Shown here: positions 1-6,853 of the stretch, one piece after another
How the letters are laid out: the number at the start of each line of letters is the position of its first letter
How positions within the stretch are numbered: position 1 is the stretch's first letter
DNA from: Planctomycetota bacterium
GTDB lineage: Bacteria > Planctomycetota > Planctomycetia > Pirellulales > Pirellulaceae
Assembly (NCBI GenBank): GCA_026692885.1
Contig: JAPLNJ010000702.1
Span: 1-11,356 of the forward strand
DNA length: 11,356 nt
Direction: 5' to 3'
Notes under the pieces: model-generated
The model's database searches: none
Told to the model about the DNA's origin: nothing
The model's input: the letters and a program-made list of their open reading frames with translations, nothing else
Made by a program: the position numbers and the translations under genes

Positions 1-1
1 A

Positions 2-1210
2 GCGTTCACCGTGGACGCGCCGCGGACGATCACGTTCGCCTTCCAGGCCAGCCCTGCCAAAGCGTTGAAGGGCGTCTGGCGAACTAATCGCTGGTGGTGC
101 GGACACACGTTCCCTTGGAGCGGCGGAAACTGGGCCTACCCGGACGGCAAGGGCAGCTGCATCTGGCAGTCGCGGCCCAATACGACAAACGCCGAACTGT
201 GCCGCAAGAAGGCCGACGAGGTGCACCAGCATGGCGGCTTGGCCGTGCCGTACTTTGAGTACAACACCATGTCCGACAACGGGGAACAGGGCTACTTCGG
301 CGAAGCGTGGAAGGCTTCCAGCGGACCGCTGTGGTACGGCAAGCCGCTGACCGACTACATCATCTGGAACCTCGACGACTGGATCAAGACGAGCAACATC
401 GACGGCTGGTACTTGGACAACGTCCGTCCCGTGTACTGCGACAACCTCGATGCGGGCCGCGGCTACCGCCTGCCCGACGGGCGCGTCCAGCCGGAGTTCA
501 ATATGTTCACCATGCGCGAGTTCTTCCTCCGCCTGCGCGCCGTGTTCTGCGAGAACGGCAAGGAACCGGTGATCGTCAATCACATGACCAACAACATGAT
601 CCTGCCCTGGAACGCCCCGGTGGACGTGGCCTATGACGGCGAGCATCACGTGATCTATCCGGAGATAGGCAAAGACTTCATGGACTTCTGGAGCCTCGAA
701 CGCCTGTTCACGATTGTGCCTGGAACATGGGGCATCAACGTCAACTTCATGAACGAGTACCAGGGCCCCTGGACGCCGGAAGCCAAGCTGAAGGCGATGC
801 GGGCGTACAGCGGCGCCGTGCTGATGCACGACGCCCTGCCGACCGGCAACAGTGCGAGCGACGCGAGCCAGCGGGCCATTATGGCTGCCCGCGACCGCTT
901 CGGCATCGCCGGCGCCGACGTTGCTTTCATCGGCTACTGGAAACGCGACGCCGGCCTGGCTTGCCCGACGAAGGACATCTATGTTGCCGGTTGGGCCAAG
1001 CCCGGGAAGATACTCATCTGCGTGGTCAATTGGGGCGAAAAGAGCGATGCCGACGTGCGGCTCGACCTTAAGAGACTCGGCCTGCCGGCGACGTGCAAAG
1101 CCTGGGATGTCGAGAAGCCCGAGACGCAGCTTGCCATCGCAACCGACGGCCGGTTCACCGTCCCGGTCGAGCGCCACGATTTCCGGTTGGTCGTGGTCGA
1201 GAAACAGTAG
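2..1210 (+). CDS. GH123-like (DUF6067-type) glycoside hydrolase, C-terminal part, cut by window edge
   Basis: The frame is already open at base 2 and ends with TAG at 1208-1210, so the true start lies upstream. The GTG at 11 is only an internal codon. About 400 residues are visible. Early on comes FAFQASPAKAL, which resembles the (F/G)LQASPVKP motif I associate with DUF6067/GH123-like proteins of Planctomycetota. A TIM-barrel-like stretch follows with GWYLDNVRP about 131 residues after the GTG, the kind of strand-end acidic motif seen in glycosidase barrels. Then come the VNHMTNN and YDGEHHVIYPEIG stretches, and a C-terminal beta-rich tail (about 300-399) typical of a glycosidase accessory domain. 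The expected role is hydrolysis of an extracellular or periplasmic glycan; the substrate is unknown. The frame is clean with no sign of decay, unlike the next two loci. The family assignment is from memory of motifs, not a search. Confidence 0.7.
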   Translation, partial: AFTVDAPRTITFAFQASPAKALKGVWRTNRWWCGHTFPWSGGNWAYPDGKGSCIWQSRPNTTNAELCRKKADEVHQHGGLAVPYFEYNTMSDNGEQGYFGEAWKASSGPLWYGKPLTDYIIWNLDDWIKTSNIDGWYLDNVRPVYCDNLDAGRGYRLPDGRVQPEFNMFTMREFFLRLRAVFCENGKEPVIVNHMTNNMILPWNAPVDVAYDGEHHVIYPEIGKDFMDFWSLERLFTIVPGTWGINVNFMNEYQGPWTPEAKLKAMRAYSGAVLMHDALPTGNSASDASQRAIMAARDRFGIAGADVAFIGYWKRDAGLACPTKDIYVAGWAKPGKILICVVNWGEKSDADVRLDLKRLGLPATCKAWDVEKPETQLAIATDGRFTVPVERHDFRLVVVEKQ

Positions 1211-1258
1211 AACCTGGGATTGTCGGGAGGATGACTCGCGCAAGTAGTCGGCTGCGAC

Positions 1259-1765
1259 ATGGTTGTGCCCGGCTTGGTCGCGGGCAACGGCCAGGGGATA
1301 ATCATCTGGGCGCTGGGAGGCTGGGACCCGCGCGGCGCGATGTACCGTCCCGATTTCGATATCCTGCCGCCGGCGGTCGAGCAGAACATCCCGCAGATGC
1401 GCCAGGCGTTCGAGGACAGCAACGTCCGCATGGGCGTATGCACGCGCCCCGGCGAGATCGCTTTCCGGGGCACGTGGACGCAGGACTGGACCGTCCGCAT
1501 CAACCCCGACGACCCGCAGCACCTGGAGATCATGTGGGGGCAGTTCAAGAAGATCAGCCAGTACCTGCTGCCCGGCGCCCAGGCCGCCGCAGTCAGCCGC
1601 GTGGACGAGAAGAAGCTGCCCGCCGGTTTCGAGCGCCCCTCGCACTTTCTGATGCGCCAGCACGTCGCCCCGTTCATCCCCGACTACCTGATCAAAGGCC
1701 AGGCCAAGGAACTCAAGGAGATCACCGACGAGTTCCTCGCTGCGAACGGGCAGTGGAAGAAATGA
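1259..1765 (+). CDS. Remnant of a larger secreted glycosidase-like protein, probable internal deletion
   Basis: This is a clean 168-codon frame beginning at ATG 1259. The same frame is open back to a TGA at 1232-1234, and no ribosome site precedes the ATG. Residues 13-30 (GQGIIIWALGGWDPRG) and the NVRMGVCTRPGEI stretch resemble the barrel start of a large uncharacterised planctomycete family, which typically reads 'WDLEGQE... R(V/M)GVCLRP'. After TVRINPDDPQHLEIMWGQFKK the central part that would normally follow seems to be missing. The sequence jumps to a C-terminal-looking segment (GFERPSHFLMRQHVAPFIPDYLI). The protein would be far too short for such an enzyme and has no signal peptide, so I read it as a decayed gene whose surviving halves were joined in frame. 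It lies 48 bp after the GH123-like gene. Function is unknown; the family recall is tentative. Confidence 0.5.
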   Translation: MVVPGLVAGNGQGIIIWALGGWDPRGAMYRPDFDILPPAVEQNIPQMRQAFEDSNVRMGVCTRPGEIAFRGTWTQDWTVRINPDDPQHLEIMWGQFKKISQYLLPGAQAAAVSRVDEKKLPAGFERPSHFLMRQHVAPFIPDYLIKGQAKELKEITDEFLAANGQWKK

Positions 1766-1798
1766 TCAGGAGCAAGACACGACGACGAAGGAACAACC

Positions 1799-2415
1799 AT
1801 GAAACACACGCTCACAGTCCTCGCCGCCCACCTGCTGGCGCCGTTGGCCTCGCTGCAAGCAGGTGAGAAAGCTCAGTTCATCACTGCTGCATCGGCATGT
1901 GAAGGATCTGCATGGCGGCGGATTGCCCGCGATTTCGTTTTCCAGAGCCGACGGAGCGACCTGGACCCCGGCACGTCTCGTCGGTGAGCCGGAAGGAGTC
2001 TGGTATGTGATGAACGACCGGCTGATTCAGTTGCGCAGCGGGCGGTTGCTGGTGCCAGTATCGCATATGCCCCAAGGGATGGGGACTTACGAAGGCGTGG
2101 CCAACAAAGACCGGCAGAACATCTACCCATCGGTTTGCTTCACGCAGGAAGGCATGCTCGTGATGTGGTCCACTCACGGCGCCGACCCGAAAGGCAGCTT
2201 CGCCGGACAATACGATGCGAAGATCGGCGGAGGCAAACGCGCCATCCTGAAACTGGCGGCGAATCCGGCTACCTCAGCAAGCGCCGGCGAGAGCCCGTCA
2301 GGCAAGGTCCGAGCCGCTGAAGATCAGCGACGATTCCCACGAATACACCACTGGACCTTGGGACAAGCTCTACGTGCTGGCCAACGGCCGGGTCATCGCG
2401 CTGCCGCACTGCAAC
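1799..2415 (+). pseudogene. Decayed exported sialidase-like gene, multiple frames
   Basis: A good start exists: GAAGGA at 1787-1792, a 6-base gap, then ATG 1799 encoding a signal peptide (MKHTLTVLAAHLLAPLASLQAG). That frame ends at 1987 without further recognisable sequence. Around 1900 the readable protein moves to another frame. There a sialidase-like piece appears: SRADGATWTPARLVG (an Asp-box-like S-x-D-G-x-TW) and MNDRLIQLRSGRLLVPVSH, as in BNR-repeat exo-sialidases. From about 2311 a third frame carries KISDDSHEYTTGPWDKLYVL and NGRVIALPHCN, again sialidase-like. So a signal peptide and at least two internal pieces survive, with most of the N-terminal half missing and two frame changes. 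The last piece is continuous with the SGNH frame downstream. It would have been a secreted glycan-releasing enzyme when intact. Confidence 0.6.
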
Positions 2416-3201
2416 ATGAAGCCCGATGCGAAGTCCCATGTGTCCCCAAACAAACCGCTCCGCATCCTGCCGCTGGGCGACAGCATCACGCGCGGCTCGT
2501 ACCTCGCGCAGAAGAACGGTAAAGCCACCGGCCTGCCGCATCCGCACAGCGGCGGCTGGCGGAAGGTTTTGCAGGACAAGCTCCGCGCGGCGGGCATCGT
2601 GTACGACTTCGTGGGCGAACTGAACTACGCCGCCTTTGGTCGCGACGGTGTCGTGGATCCGAACTTTGACCCCGATCACCACGGCCTCGCCGGTTTCGGC
2701 AACACCGGTACTCTCAAAGGTGGCGTGGTGCCAACGCCCGCCGACGTGCTCGCGTCGCTCGGCGTGAAAGAGATCAAAGTCGCCGGCATCGTCGACGTGC
2801 TGAAGAAGCAGCAGCCCGATGTGATCCTGCTGATGTCCGGCGCGAATGGCTTCGATGCGGCAGCGAGGGACACACTCATCCGCACTATCGGCGACAACAG
2901 CACCGCGCACCTCTTCGTCGCCACCATTCTCCCGCAGCAGGCTCCCCGCGCCGGCTGGGAAAAGGTGGACATCTACAATGCCTCGCTGCCCGCGATGGTC
3001 GCCGCGCAGCAAGCCGCCGGCAAACGCATCACGCTCGTGGACATGCACGCTGCGATCACGACTGATGACATCCTGCCCGATGGCGTCCACCCGAACCAAG
3101 CAGGCATGGACAAGATGGCCGCGACATGGTTCGCGGCGCTCACGGCATCACCGAAGGAAGCCCCCGCGCCCCTTTCCCCGCAACCCACTTCACCACAATA
3201 G
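2374..3201 (+). CDS. SGNH/GDSL hydrolase with sialidase-derived N-terminal extension
   Basis: From GTG 2374 this gives 275 residues; ATG 2416 is an alternative start and neither has a clear ribosome site. Residues 1-15 (VLANGRVIALPHCNM) belong to the decayed sialidase upstream. From about residue 27 a SGNH hydrolase begins: block I PLGDSITRG with nucleophile Ser37, block III SGANGFD (Gly156, Asn158, the usual GxND with Gly in place of Asp), and block V DGVHP with Asp236 and His239. All catalytic residues are present. The family includes carbohydrate O-acetylesterases and related acyl hydrolases, usually exported, but this copy has no signal peptide because its own 5' end appears replaced. The tail after ~260 is Pro-rich and disordered-looking. 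The enzyme may still fold, but whether it is translated or exported is doubtful. Confidence 0.75.
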   Translation: MLANGRVIALPHCNMKPDAKSHVSPNKPLRILPLGDSITRGSYLAQKNGKATGLPHPHSGGWRKVLQDKLRAAGIVYDFVGELNYAAFGRDGVVDPNFDPDHHGLAGFGNTGTLKGGVVPTPADVLASLGVKEIKVAGIVDVLKKQQPDVILLMSGANGFDAAARDTLIRTIGDNSTAHLFVATILPQQAPRAGWEKVDIYNASLPAMVAAQQAAGKRITLVDMHAAITTDDILPDGVHPNQAGMDKMAATWFAALTASPKEAPAPLSPQPTSPQ

Positions 3202-3379
3202 CTGCACAGAACAAAGAACCGCCGCCGCCACCAGGAGCCGTCACGCCCGCCGGCTGTTTGGATGTGTTATGATTCGGGGGAAGGAGACGTGAATGGGTGG
3301 CCCTTCTGGGCCGCGAACGCGGGAGAGGCGAGCGCACGGCGCGGGCGCGCCCTCGCCGAGCGGCTGCTGGACACGTGGG

Positions 3380-3406
3380 CTGCCCGCCTGCGGCGGGATC
3401 GGGCAG
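3380..3406 (+). other. GC-rich hairpin in the leader of the 734-residue SGNH gene
   Basis: CCCGCC at 3383-3388 and GGCGGG at 3392-3397 form a perfect 6-bp stem with a TGC loop. CTGCCC (3380-3385) and GGGCAG (3401-3406) can form an alternative, larger stem that overlaps it. It lies 26 bases before the start codon, just ahead of the ribosome site. A second small hairpin (GGCCC-TTCT-GGGCC, 3299-3312) lies further up. There is no T-run, so it is not a convincing terminator. A role in translation control is possible, but GC-rich DNA gives such stems by chance. Nothing else is recognisable in the 230 bp between 3201 and 3432. Confidence 0.25.
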
Positions 3407-3431
3407 GTTGAGCGAAGAAAGGACAACGAGA

Positions 3432-5636
3432 ATGCGCAGACGAAATCGCTTATGGCAGTTCGGAAAAGTGGCACTGGCGGGCCTGGGTGTTTGGCTGGCG
3501 GGGCATGCCGCGGCGGTGGAAATCACCAGCGAGGTGGGGACTTTCGGCGAGATCAGGAACTGGCTGATCATCAAGACGTCCGAGGGGCGCCTGGAGGTGG
3601 ACCCGTTTGCGGCGCTGGGCGGGGAGACGAACTACGCGGCCATGGGGAATCCCGGCCTCGTCCCGTCCGCGGGGGCGGCCCTGGAAGTTCCCGGCACCAA
3701 CGCCGGCGCGAAGGTCCGGATCGGTGACGGCACCTGGGAAGCCGTGAAGATGGTCCTGCCGGACATGCCCGGCATCTGGAATGAGTATCCCCGGCTGGTC
3801 GTTCCCGAAAGCTACCACTACGCCTACTGCCGCCTGGACAGCCCGCAGGATCTGCAGGCGAACTTGCTGACGGGGCTGAGCCACAGCAAATGCCGGCTGT
3901 ATCTCAACGGACGGGACCTCGGCACGTTGGAGGGCGGATCCGGGTGGGAATTGGCCCGAGAACTTCCTGTCAACCTGAAGCAAGGGGCGAACCACCTGCT
4001 GGTGCGATTCGCTGGTGGCACCCGGTTCGCCTGCCGGCTGGTGGGCGCGAAAGCCGAACCCCTGCGCGCCGTGAAGACGACCATCCAGGCGCCGAACGCC
4101 CAGGCCGTCCAGGCGCCGGAGCCAGAACCGCCGTTGCAGGACCGTGAGACACTAGTCAGACGCGCCAAGGAGATCCCAGCCCCGCCGCCGCCAGAGCATC
4201 CAGAGCATCTGGGCGTCAGTCTGGGCCGCACCATGGCGCTGTTGGAGTCCGGCAAATACACGCACCGTCCGGTCCGGATCGTCTTCTCGGGCCAGTCCAT
4301 CGAAAGCGAGTGGACCCGCCTGCTGATCCAGCGCCTGCGCGAGCGGTATCCGGGGACTACGATCGTGGCCGAGAACCGCGCCATCGGGGGCTGGTTTGTG
4401 TTCCGGATGCAGAAGTTGATCAAGCACGACATCCTACGGTGGCAGCCGGATCTGGTGCTGTTCAGCGCCTACCAGGGCACCGCCGAGGTCTGGGAGCGAT
4501 TGCTCAGCGAACTGCGTTCCGAAACCACCGCGGACATCGTCATCCGCACCCAGCACGTCGATGCCAACGAGAAGCCGGATTCCCCCCGCGAGACCGCCGA
4601 AAGCGTCACGCTCCGCCGGCTGGCGGGAACGTACGGTGTTGAACTCATTGAGGTCCGCAACGAATGGTTGGACCACCTGCGGGCCAACAACCTGCAACCC
4701 CGCGATCTCTTGCGCGACAATGTCCACCTGAACGCGCAAGGCGAAACCCTGATGGCTTTGCTGTACGAGCGGCATTTCCGGTACAAGCCGCTGGCCGGGG
4801 GCTGGGGCGACCGGGTGCGCCGCTTCGATGTCGGCGAATTCATCGAAGATCATCGCCGCGAAGGCATTGTCCTCGAGGGCCAGGGCTGGAACCGCAAAGT
4901 GTGGGACCGTGTCGCCCGCTCGAATTCCGCCGAGGACCGGCTGCGGCTGAGATTCCGCGGGACGCGCGTAGACCTGGTGATGCCGACCACCCACGGCCGC
5001 GCCGCAGTCCTGATTGACGGCAAAAAGCCCAGCGAACTGAACCTCTTCCATGGCACCCGCCCCCAGAACAGAACGATGGACAGCGGCGCGCCCAACGTCC
5101 CCATGACCTACCACACCGGCGCGAACCTGCAGGCGGAAACCTGGGTACTGACGCTGACCGAGGGGAACGCGGACGCGGATGACAAAAAGGCCAACCAGCG
5201 CGTGAAGTTCCGCCTGGTCGGATCGAAGACCGGCTTCGATGGGGAAGGCCAGAATGACCGGACGTTCACGTCGAACAGCGGCCGGATCACGATCCTGCCG
5301 TCGGATTGGATGACGGAGCAGGAAGCGCCCGACATCCAGAAGCCGGCGCCGGAGATGAAACCCTTCGCGACTCCCCCGCAGATCGTCTGGCACATTCTGC
5401 CGGACGGCCTGGACGAGGTGCCGGAGGGGCGGGGCTGGCAGAAGGACTCCGACTACTACGTGGGACAGCCGTACGAGTACGTGACCGTCGCTGACGGCCT
5501 GCCCTGCGGCGTGCACGAGCTGACGCTGCTTCCGATTCCGGACCCCAACCCGACCCGCGCCTTCACGATCGTCGGCGTAGACGTGCATCGTCCCCCGCTG
5601 GCCAGGGATGCGCCGGAACGGACGACGGAGCGGTGA
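3432..5636 (+). CDS. Exported multidomain SGNH hydrolase with GQS nucleophile motif
   Basis: I start at ATG 3432 (AAAGGA at 3418-3423, 8-base gap) because it opens a signal peptide: Arg-rich n-region, hydrophobic core VALAGLGVWLAG, likely cleavage after GHAAA. The frame is open further upstream (to 3297), but that extension is Arg-rich noise. The product is 734 residues. Residues about 100-200 look like a beta-sandwich with a carbohydrate-binding-like segment (RLYLNGRDLG). Residues about 280-445 form the SGNH domain: block I FSGQS with Ser289 (GQS rather than GDS), ENRAIGG as block II, an unusual FSAYQGT where GxND is expected, and RDNVHL giving Asp429-x-x-His432. Residues from about 475 form a second jelly-roll-like domain (RLRFRGTRVDL, VLIDGKKP) that continues towards the C-terminus. 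It is probably an extracytoplasmic acyl esterase acting on glycan decorations; the substrate is unknown. Confidence 0.8.
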   Translation: MRRRNRLWQFGKVALAGLGVWLAGHAAAVEITSEVGTFGEIRNWLIIKTSEGRLEVDPFAALGGETNYAAMGNPGLVPSAGAALEVPGTNAGAKVRIGDGTWEAVKMVLPDMPGIWNEYPRLVVPESYHYAYCRLDSPQDLQANLLTGLSHSKCRLYLNGRDLGTLEGGSGWELARELPVNLKQGANHLLVRFAGGTRFACRLVGAKAEPLRAVKTTIQAPNAQAVQAPEPEPPLQDRETLVRRAKEIPAPPPPEHPEHLGVSLGRTMALLESGKYTHRPVRIVFSGQSIESEWTRLLIQRLRERYPGTTIVAENRAIGGWFVFRMQKLIKHDILRWQPDLVLFSAYQGTAEVWERLLSELRSETTADIVIRTQHVDANEKPDSPRETAESVTLRRLAGTYGVELIEVRNEWLDHLRANNLQPRDLLRDNVHLNAQGETLMALLYERHFRYKPLAGGWGDRVRRFDVGEFIEDHRREGIVLEGQGWNRKVWDRVARSNSAEDRLRLRFRGTRVDLVMPTTHGRAAVLIDGKKPSELNLFHGTRPQNRTMDSGAPNVPMTYHTGANLQAETWVLTLTEGNADADDKKANQRVKFRLVGSKTGFDGEGQNDRTFTSNSGRITILPSDWMTEQEAPDIQKPAPEMKPFATPPQIVWHILPDGLDEVPEGRGWQKDSDYYVGQPYEYVTVADGLPCGVHELTLLPIPDPNPTRAFTIVGVDVHRPPLARDAPERTTER

Positions 5637-5640
5637 ACGG

Positions 5641-5665
5641 AGAAAGGGGGCCAGACTCGCTTATT
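5641..5665 (+). repeat. Left inverted-repeat end of the RAYT relic
   Basis: It begins AGAAAGGGGGCCAGAC and pairs with the reverse complement of 5921-5945, which begins AGAAAGGGGGACAGAC. There are 21 identical positions of 25. Short AAAGGGG-CAGAC-like sequences flank RAYT genes in many planctomycete genomes (family knowledge from memory). Confidence 0.75.
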
Positions 5666-5699
5666 GGACAGGCGGACGCGGTTGCGGTAATCTCTCGGG

Positions 5700-5913
5700 A
5701 TGTCGCGTGCCGCACGAAGTGCTCCGGGAGGGATGGTGTTCCACGTCGTGAATCGAGGCGTGCGCCGGATGGCGTTGTTTTCCGCGCCGTTGATTGGCGC
5801 GCGGCCATCCCTACGGAGGCGAGCCGTGGGTCCGCCGAACCGCGGAACAACTGGGACTGGAATCAAAGCTGCGAGCACCCCACTGGCCGAGAAAGGGGCA
5901 GCCGAACCAATGA
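5700..5913 (+). pseudogene. RAYT (Y1, IS200-like) transposase, internally deleted and frameshifted
   Basis: ATG 5700 opens MSRAARSAPGGMVFHVVNRG followed by VRRMALF, the standard RAYT N-terminus (basic start, then GG-V-x-HV-x-NRG). Homology stops near 5780. From about 5800 the next frame reads RGHPYGGEPWVRRTAEQLG and then LESKLRAPHWPRK, the standard RAYT C-terminus (GRPxG...W...TA..LGLE..LR..GRPRK), ending at TGA 5911. Intact proteins of this family are roughly 200-250 residues, so some 150-190 residues are missing, including the HUH histidine motif and the catalytic tyrosine. The two halves are in different frames, so no transposase can be made. Confidence 0.75.
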
Positions 5914-5920
5914 TCCCCCA

Positions 5921-5945
5921 GATAATCGCGTCTGTCCCCCTTTCT
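5921..5945 (-). repeat. Right inverted-repeat end of the RAYT relic
   Basis: On the plus strand it ends GTCTGTCCCCCTTTCT. Its reverse complement matches the left end at 5641-5665 in 21 of 25 positions. It sits 23 bp before the next start codon, so it also forms part of that gene's upstream region. Confidence 0.75.
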
Positions 5946-5968
5946 TCGCTAAAGCTGCGAGGTGACGT

Positions 5969-6775
5969 ATGGCAAGTCGAACACTAGTAGATCTCAAGGT
6001 AGGGGACGTCTTTACGTTTCGGATGCCGAACCGTAAATGGGGCATCTTCAACATCTTAAAGGAAAGCACACCGAATTCCTGTCCACACGGGAAGCAAGTC
6101 TTAGTCACCCTCACAAGATGGGTCGGGGATGATATGCCTACCGAATTACCCAAACCAACATCCATGTTCCGTAGGCTGTTCAGACTGGACAACCCTCTCC
6201 TCCGCCCCCCCCTGATCGGCCGGTGGTTAAACATCAGAGTCGTAATGTTCTGGATTGGGGATGGGCCCAGGAGGCGAGGCGAAGATCTGCCAGACACGTT
6301 CAAACACATTGGTGTTATTCGGCCCACAGCGACGCAAGCTGCGGCAATCGTCGGAAGCTGGTTTCCTTATAAAGGATTCTCTTGGGACACAGCAGTTCTC
6401 GAACGCTATGATCGCTGGAGGGAGGAGAAAGGCGATCCTAGAATTCGCTATCCTTATGATCCATCGCATCGGTACGACCGCATTTTCGCCGAAGCCCAAG
6501 AGAAGATCGCCGAGGAAGAGCAGGAAGTTCGTGAACTGCGCACGCGCGTCGCAGAGGTAGAGCGAGAGCTGGACGATGATCGAAAGAGACAGGAACTGGA
6601 TGCGCGAAAGGACAGGCGGTGTCCCAGGTGCGGAAGGACAATGCGATACGGGACCAACAGCGATTGGCCCTCCGTCTCTGTATGGTGGTGTGAAATGGCG
6701 ACGACTTTGGGCTGTGGTTATGAGATAACGCCAGCCAATCACCCTGATGAGTTCAAAGGATTACACCTAGACTGA
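5969..6775 (+). CDS. Unrecognised protein with coiled coil and C-terminal four-cysteine zinc ribbon
   Basis: The 268-residue frame starts at ATG 5969 with GAGGTG just upstream. No signal peptide is seen, so it is probably cytoplasmic. The N-terminal ~150 residues are a compact, aromatic-rich domain (VGDVFTFRMPNRKWGIFNIL early, then TRWVGDD and FKHIGVI). They remind me weakly of Imm26-type immunity domains, but I would not assign that. Residues about 169-217 are a charged coiled coil (EAQEKIAEEEQEVREL region). Residues 218-249 form a zinc ribbon, C218-x2-C221-x19-C241-x7-C249 ending GCGYEI, similar in layout to topoisomerase-type C4 fingers. Its DNA is less GC-rich and has more A/T-ending codons than its neighbours. 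It is wedged between a transposon relic and an unrelated secreted enzyme, so recent acquisition is likely. Function is unknown; nucleic-acid binding is a guess from the ribbon. Confidence 0.7.
   Translation: MASRTLVDLKVGDVFTFRMPNRKWGIFNILKESTPNSCPHGKQVLVTLTRWVGDDMPTELPKPTSMFRRLFRLDNPLLRPPLIGRWLNIRVVMFWIGDGPRRRGEDLPDTFKHIGVIRPTATQAAAIVGSWFPYKGFSWDTAVLERYDRWREEKGDPRIRYPYDPSHRYDRIFAEAQEKIAEEEQEVRELRTRVAEVERELDDDRKRQELDARKDRRCPRCGRTMRYGTNSDWPSVSVWWCEMATTLGCGYEITPANHPDEFKGLHLD
6424..6442 (+). repeat. 19-bp direct repeat, copy 1 (inside the zinc-ribbon gene)
   Basis: GGAGAAAGGCGATCCTAGA matches 6825-6843 at 18 of 19 positions, 401 bp apart in direct orientation. Copy 1 is coding. Confidence 0.5.
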
Positions 6776-6824
6776 GGAAATGCGGGACTGTAGGGAGAAA
6801 AGCGGCGGCGATGTACTTGCGATC

Positions 6825-6843
6825 GGAGAAAGGCGCTCCTAGA
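6825..6843 (+). repeat. 19-bp direct repeat, copy 2 (before the two-part SGNH gene)
   Basis: GGAGAAAGGCGCTCCTAGA differs from 6424-6442 by one base. Its end overlaps the ribosome site (AGAGGA, 6841-6846) of the next gene. Confidence 0.5.
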
Positions 6844-6853
6844 GGATCCTGAC

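Larger units (their letters stand above)
5641..5945 (+). mobile_element. Relic of a REP-associated (RAYT, IS200-like) transposase element
   Basis: This ~305-bp unit starts four bases after the SGNH stop codon. Its ends are inverted copies of one ~25-bp sequence (5641-5665 and 5921-5945), matching at 21 of 25 positions with a perfect first ten bases. Between them are the first ~28 codons and the last ~35 codons of a RAYT transposase with the middle deleted. It therefore looks like an internally deleted, non-autonomous element that could only be moved by a full-length RAYT elsewhere in the genome. No target duplication is evident. The whole 332-bp interval between 5636 and 5969 is explained by this element plus the leader of the next gene. 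Confidence 0.7.

Noticed and set aside
1231..1866. ATG directly after GGGAGG (1225-1230) opening a long plus-strand frame
   Set aside because: The spacing to the ATG is zero and the product is Arg/Pro-rich out-of-frame translation of the 1259-1765 remnant. It could be the ghost of an original start but is not a gene.
2269..3099. 276-codon open frame on the minus strand
   Set aside because: Antisense to the GDSIT/DGVHP SGNH gene; no motif.
3268..3273. TATGAT as a possible -10 box before the SGNH leader
   Set aside because: No -35-like sequence stands at the right distance, so a promoter call is not supported.
3297..3431. Upstream extension of the 734-residue SGNH frame
   Set aside because: It would place 45 Arg-rich residues before a normal signal peptide; the ribosome site and signal sequence support ATG 3432.
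4434..5588. 384-codon open frame on the minus strand
   Set aside because: It lies wholly antisense to the well-supported SGNH gene, is low-complexity in composition and has no recognisable domain; a typical GC-rich shadow.
5633..5965. 110-codon plus-strand frame across the RAYT relic
   Set aside because: It is a shadow frame; the transposase fragments read in the two other frames.
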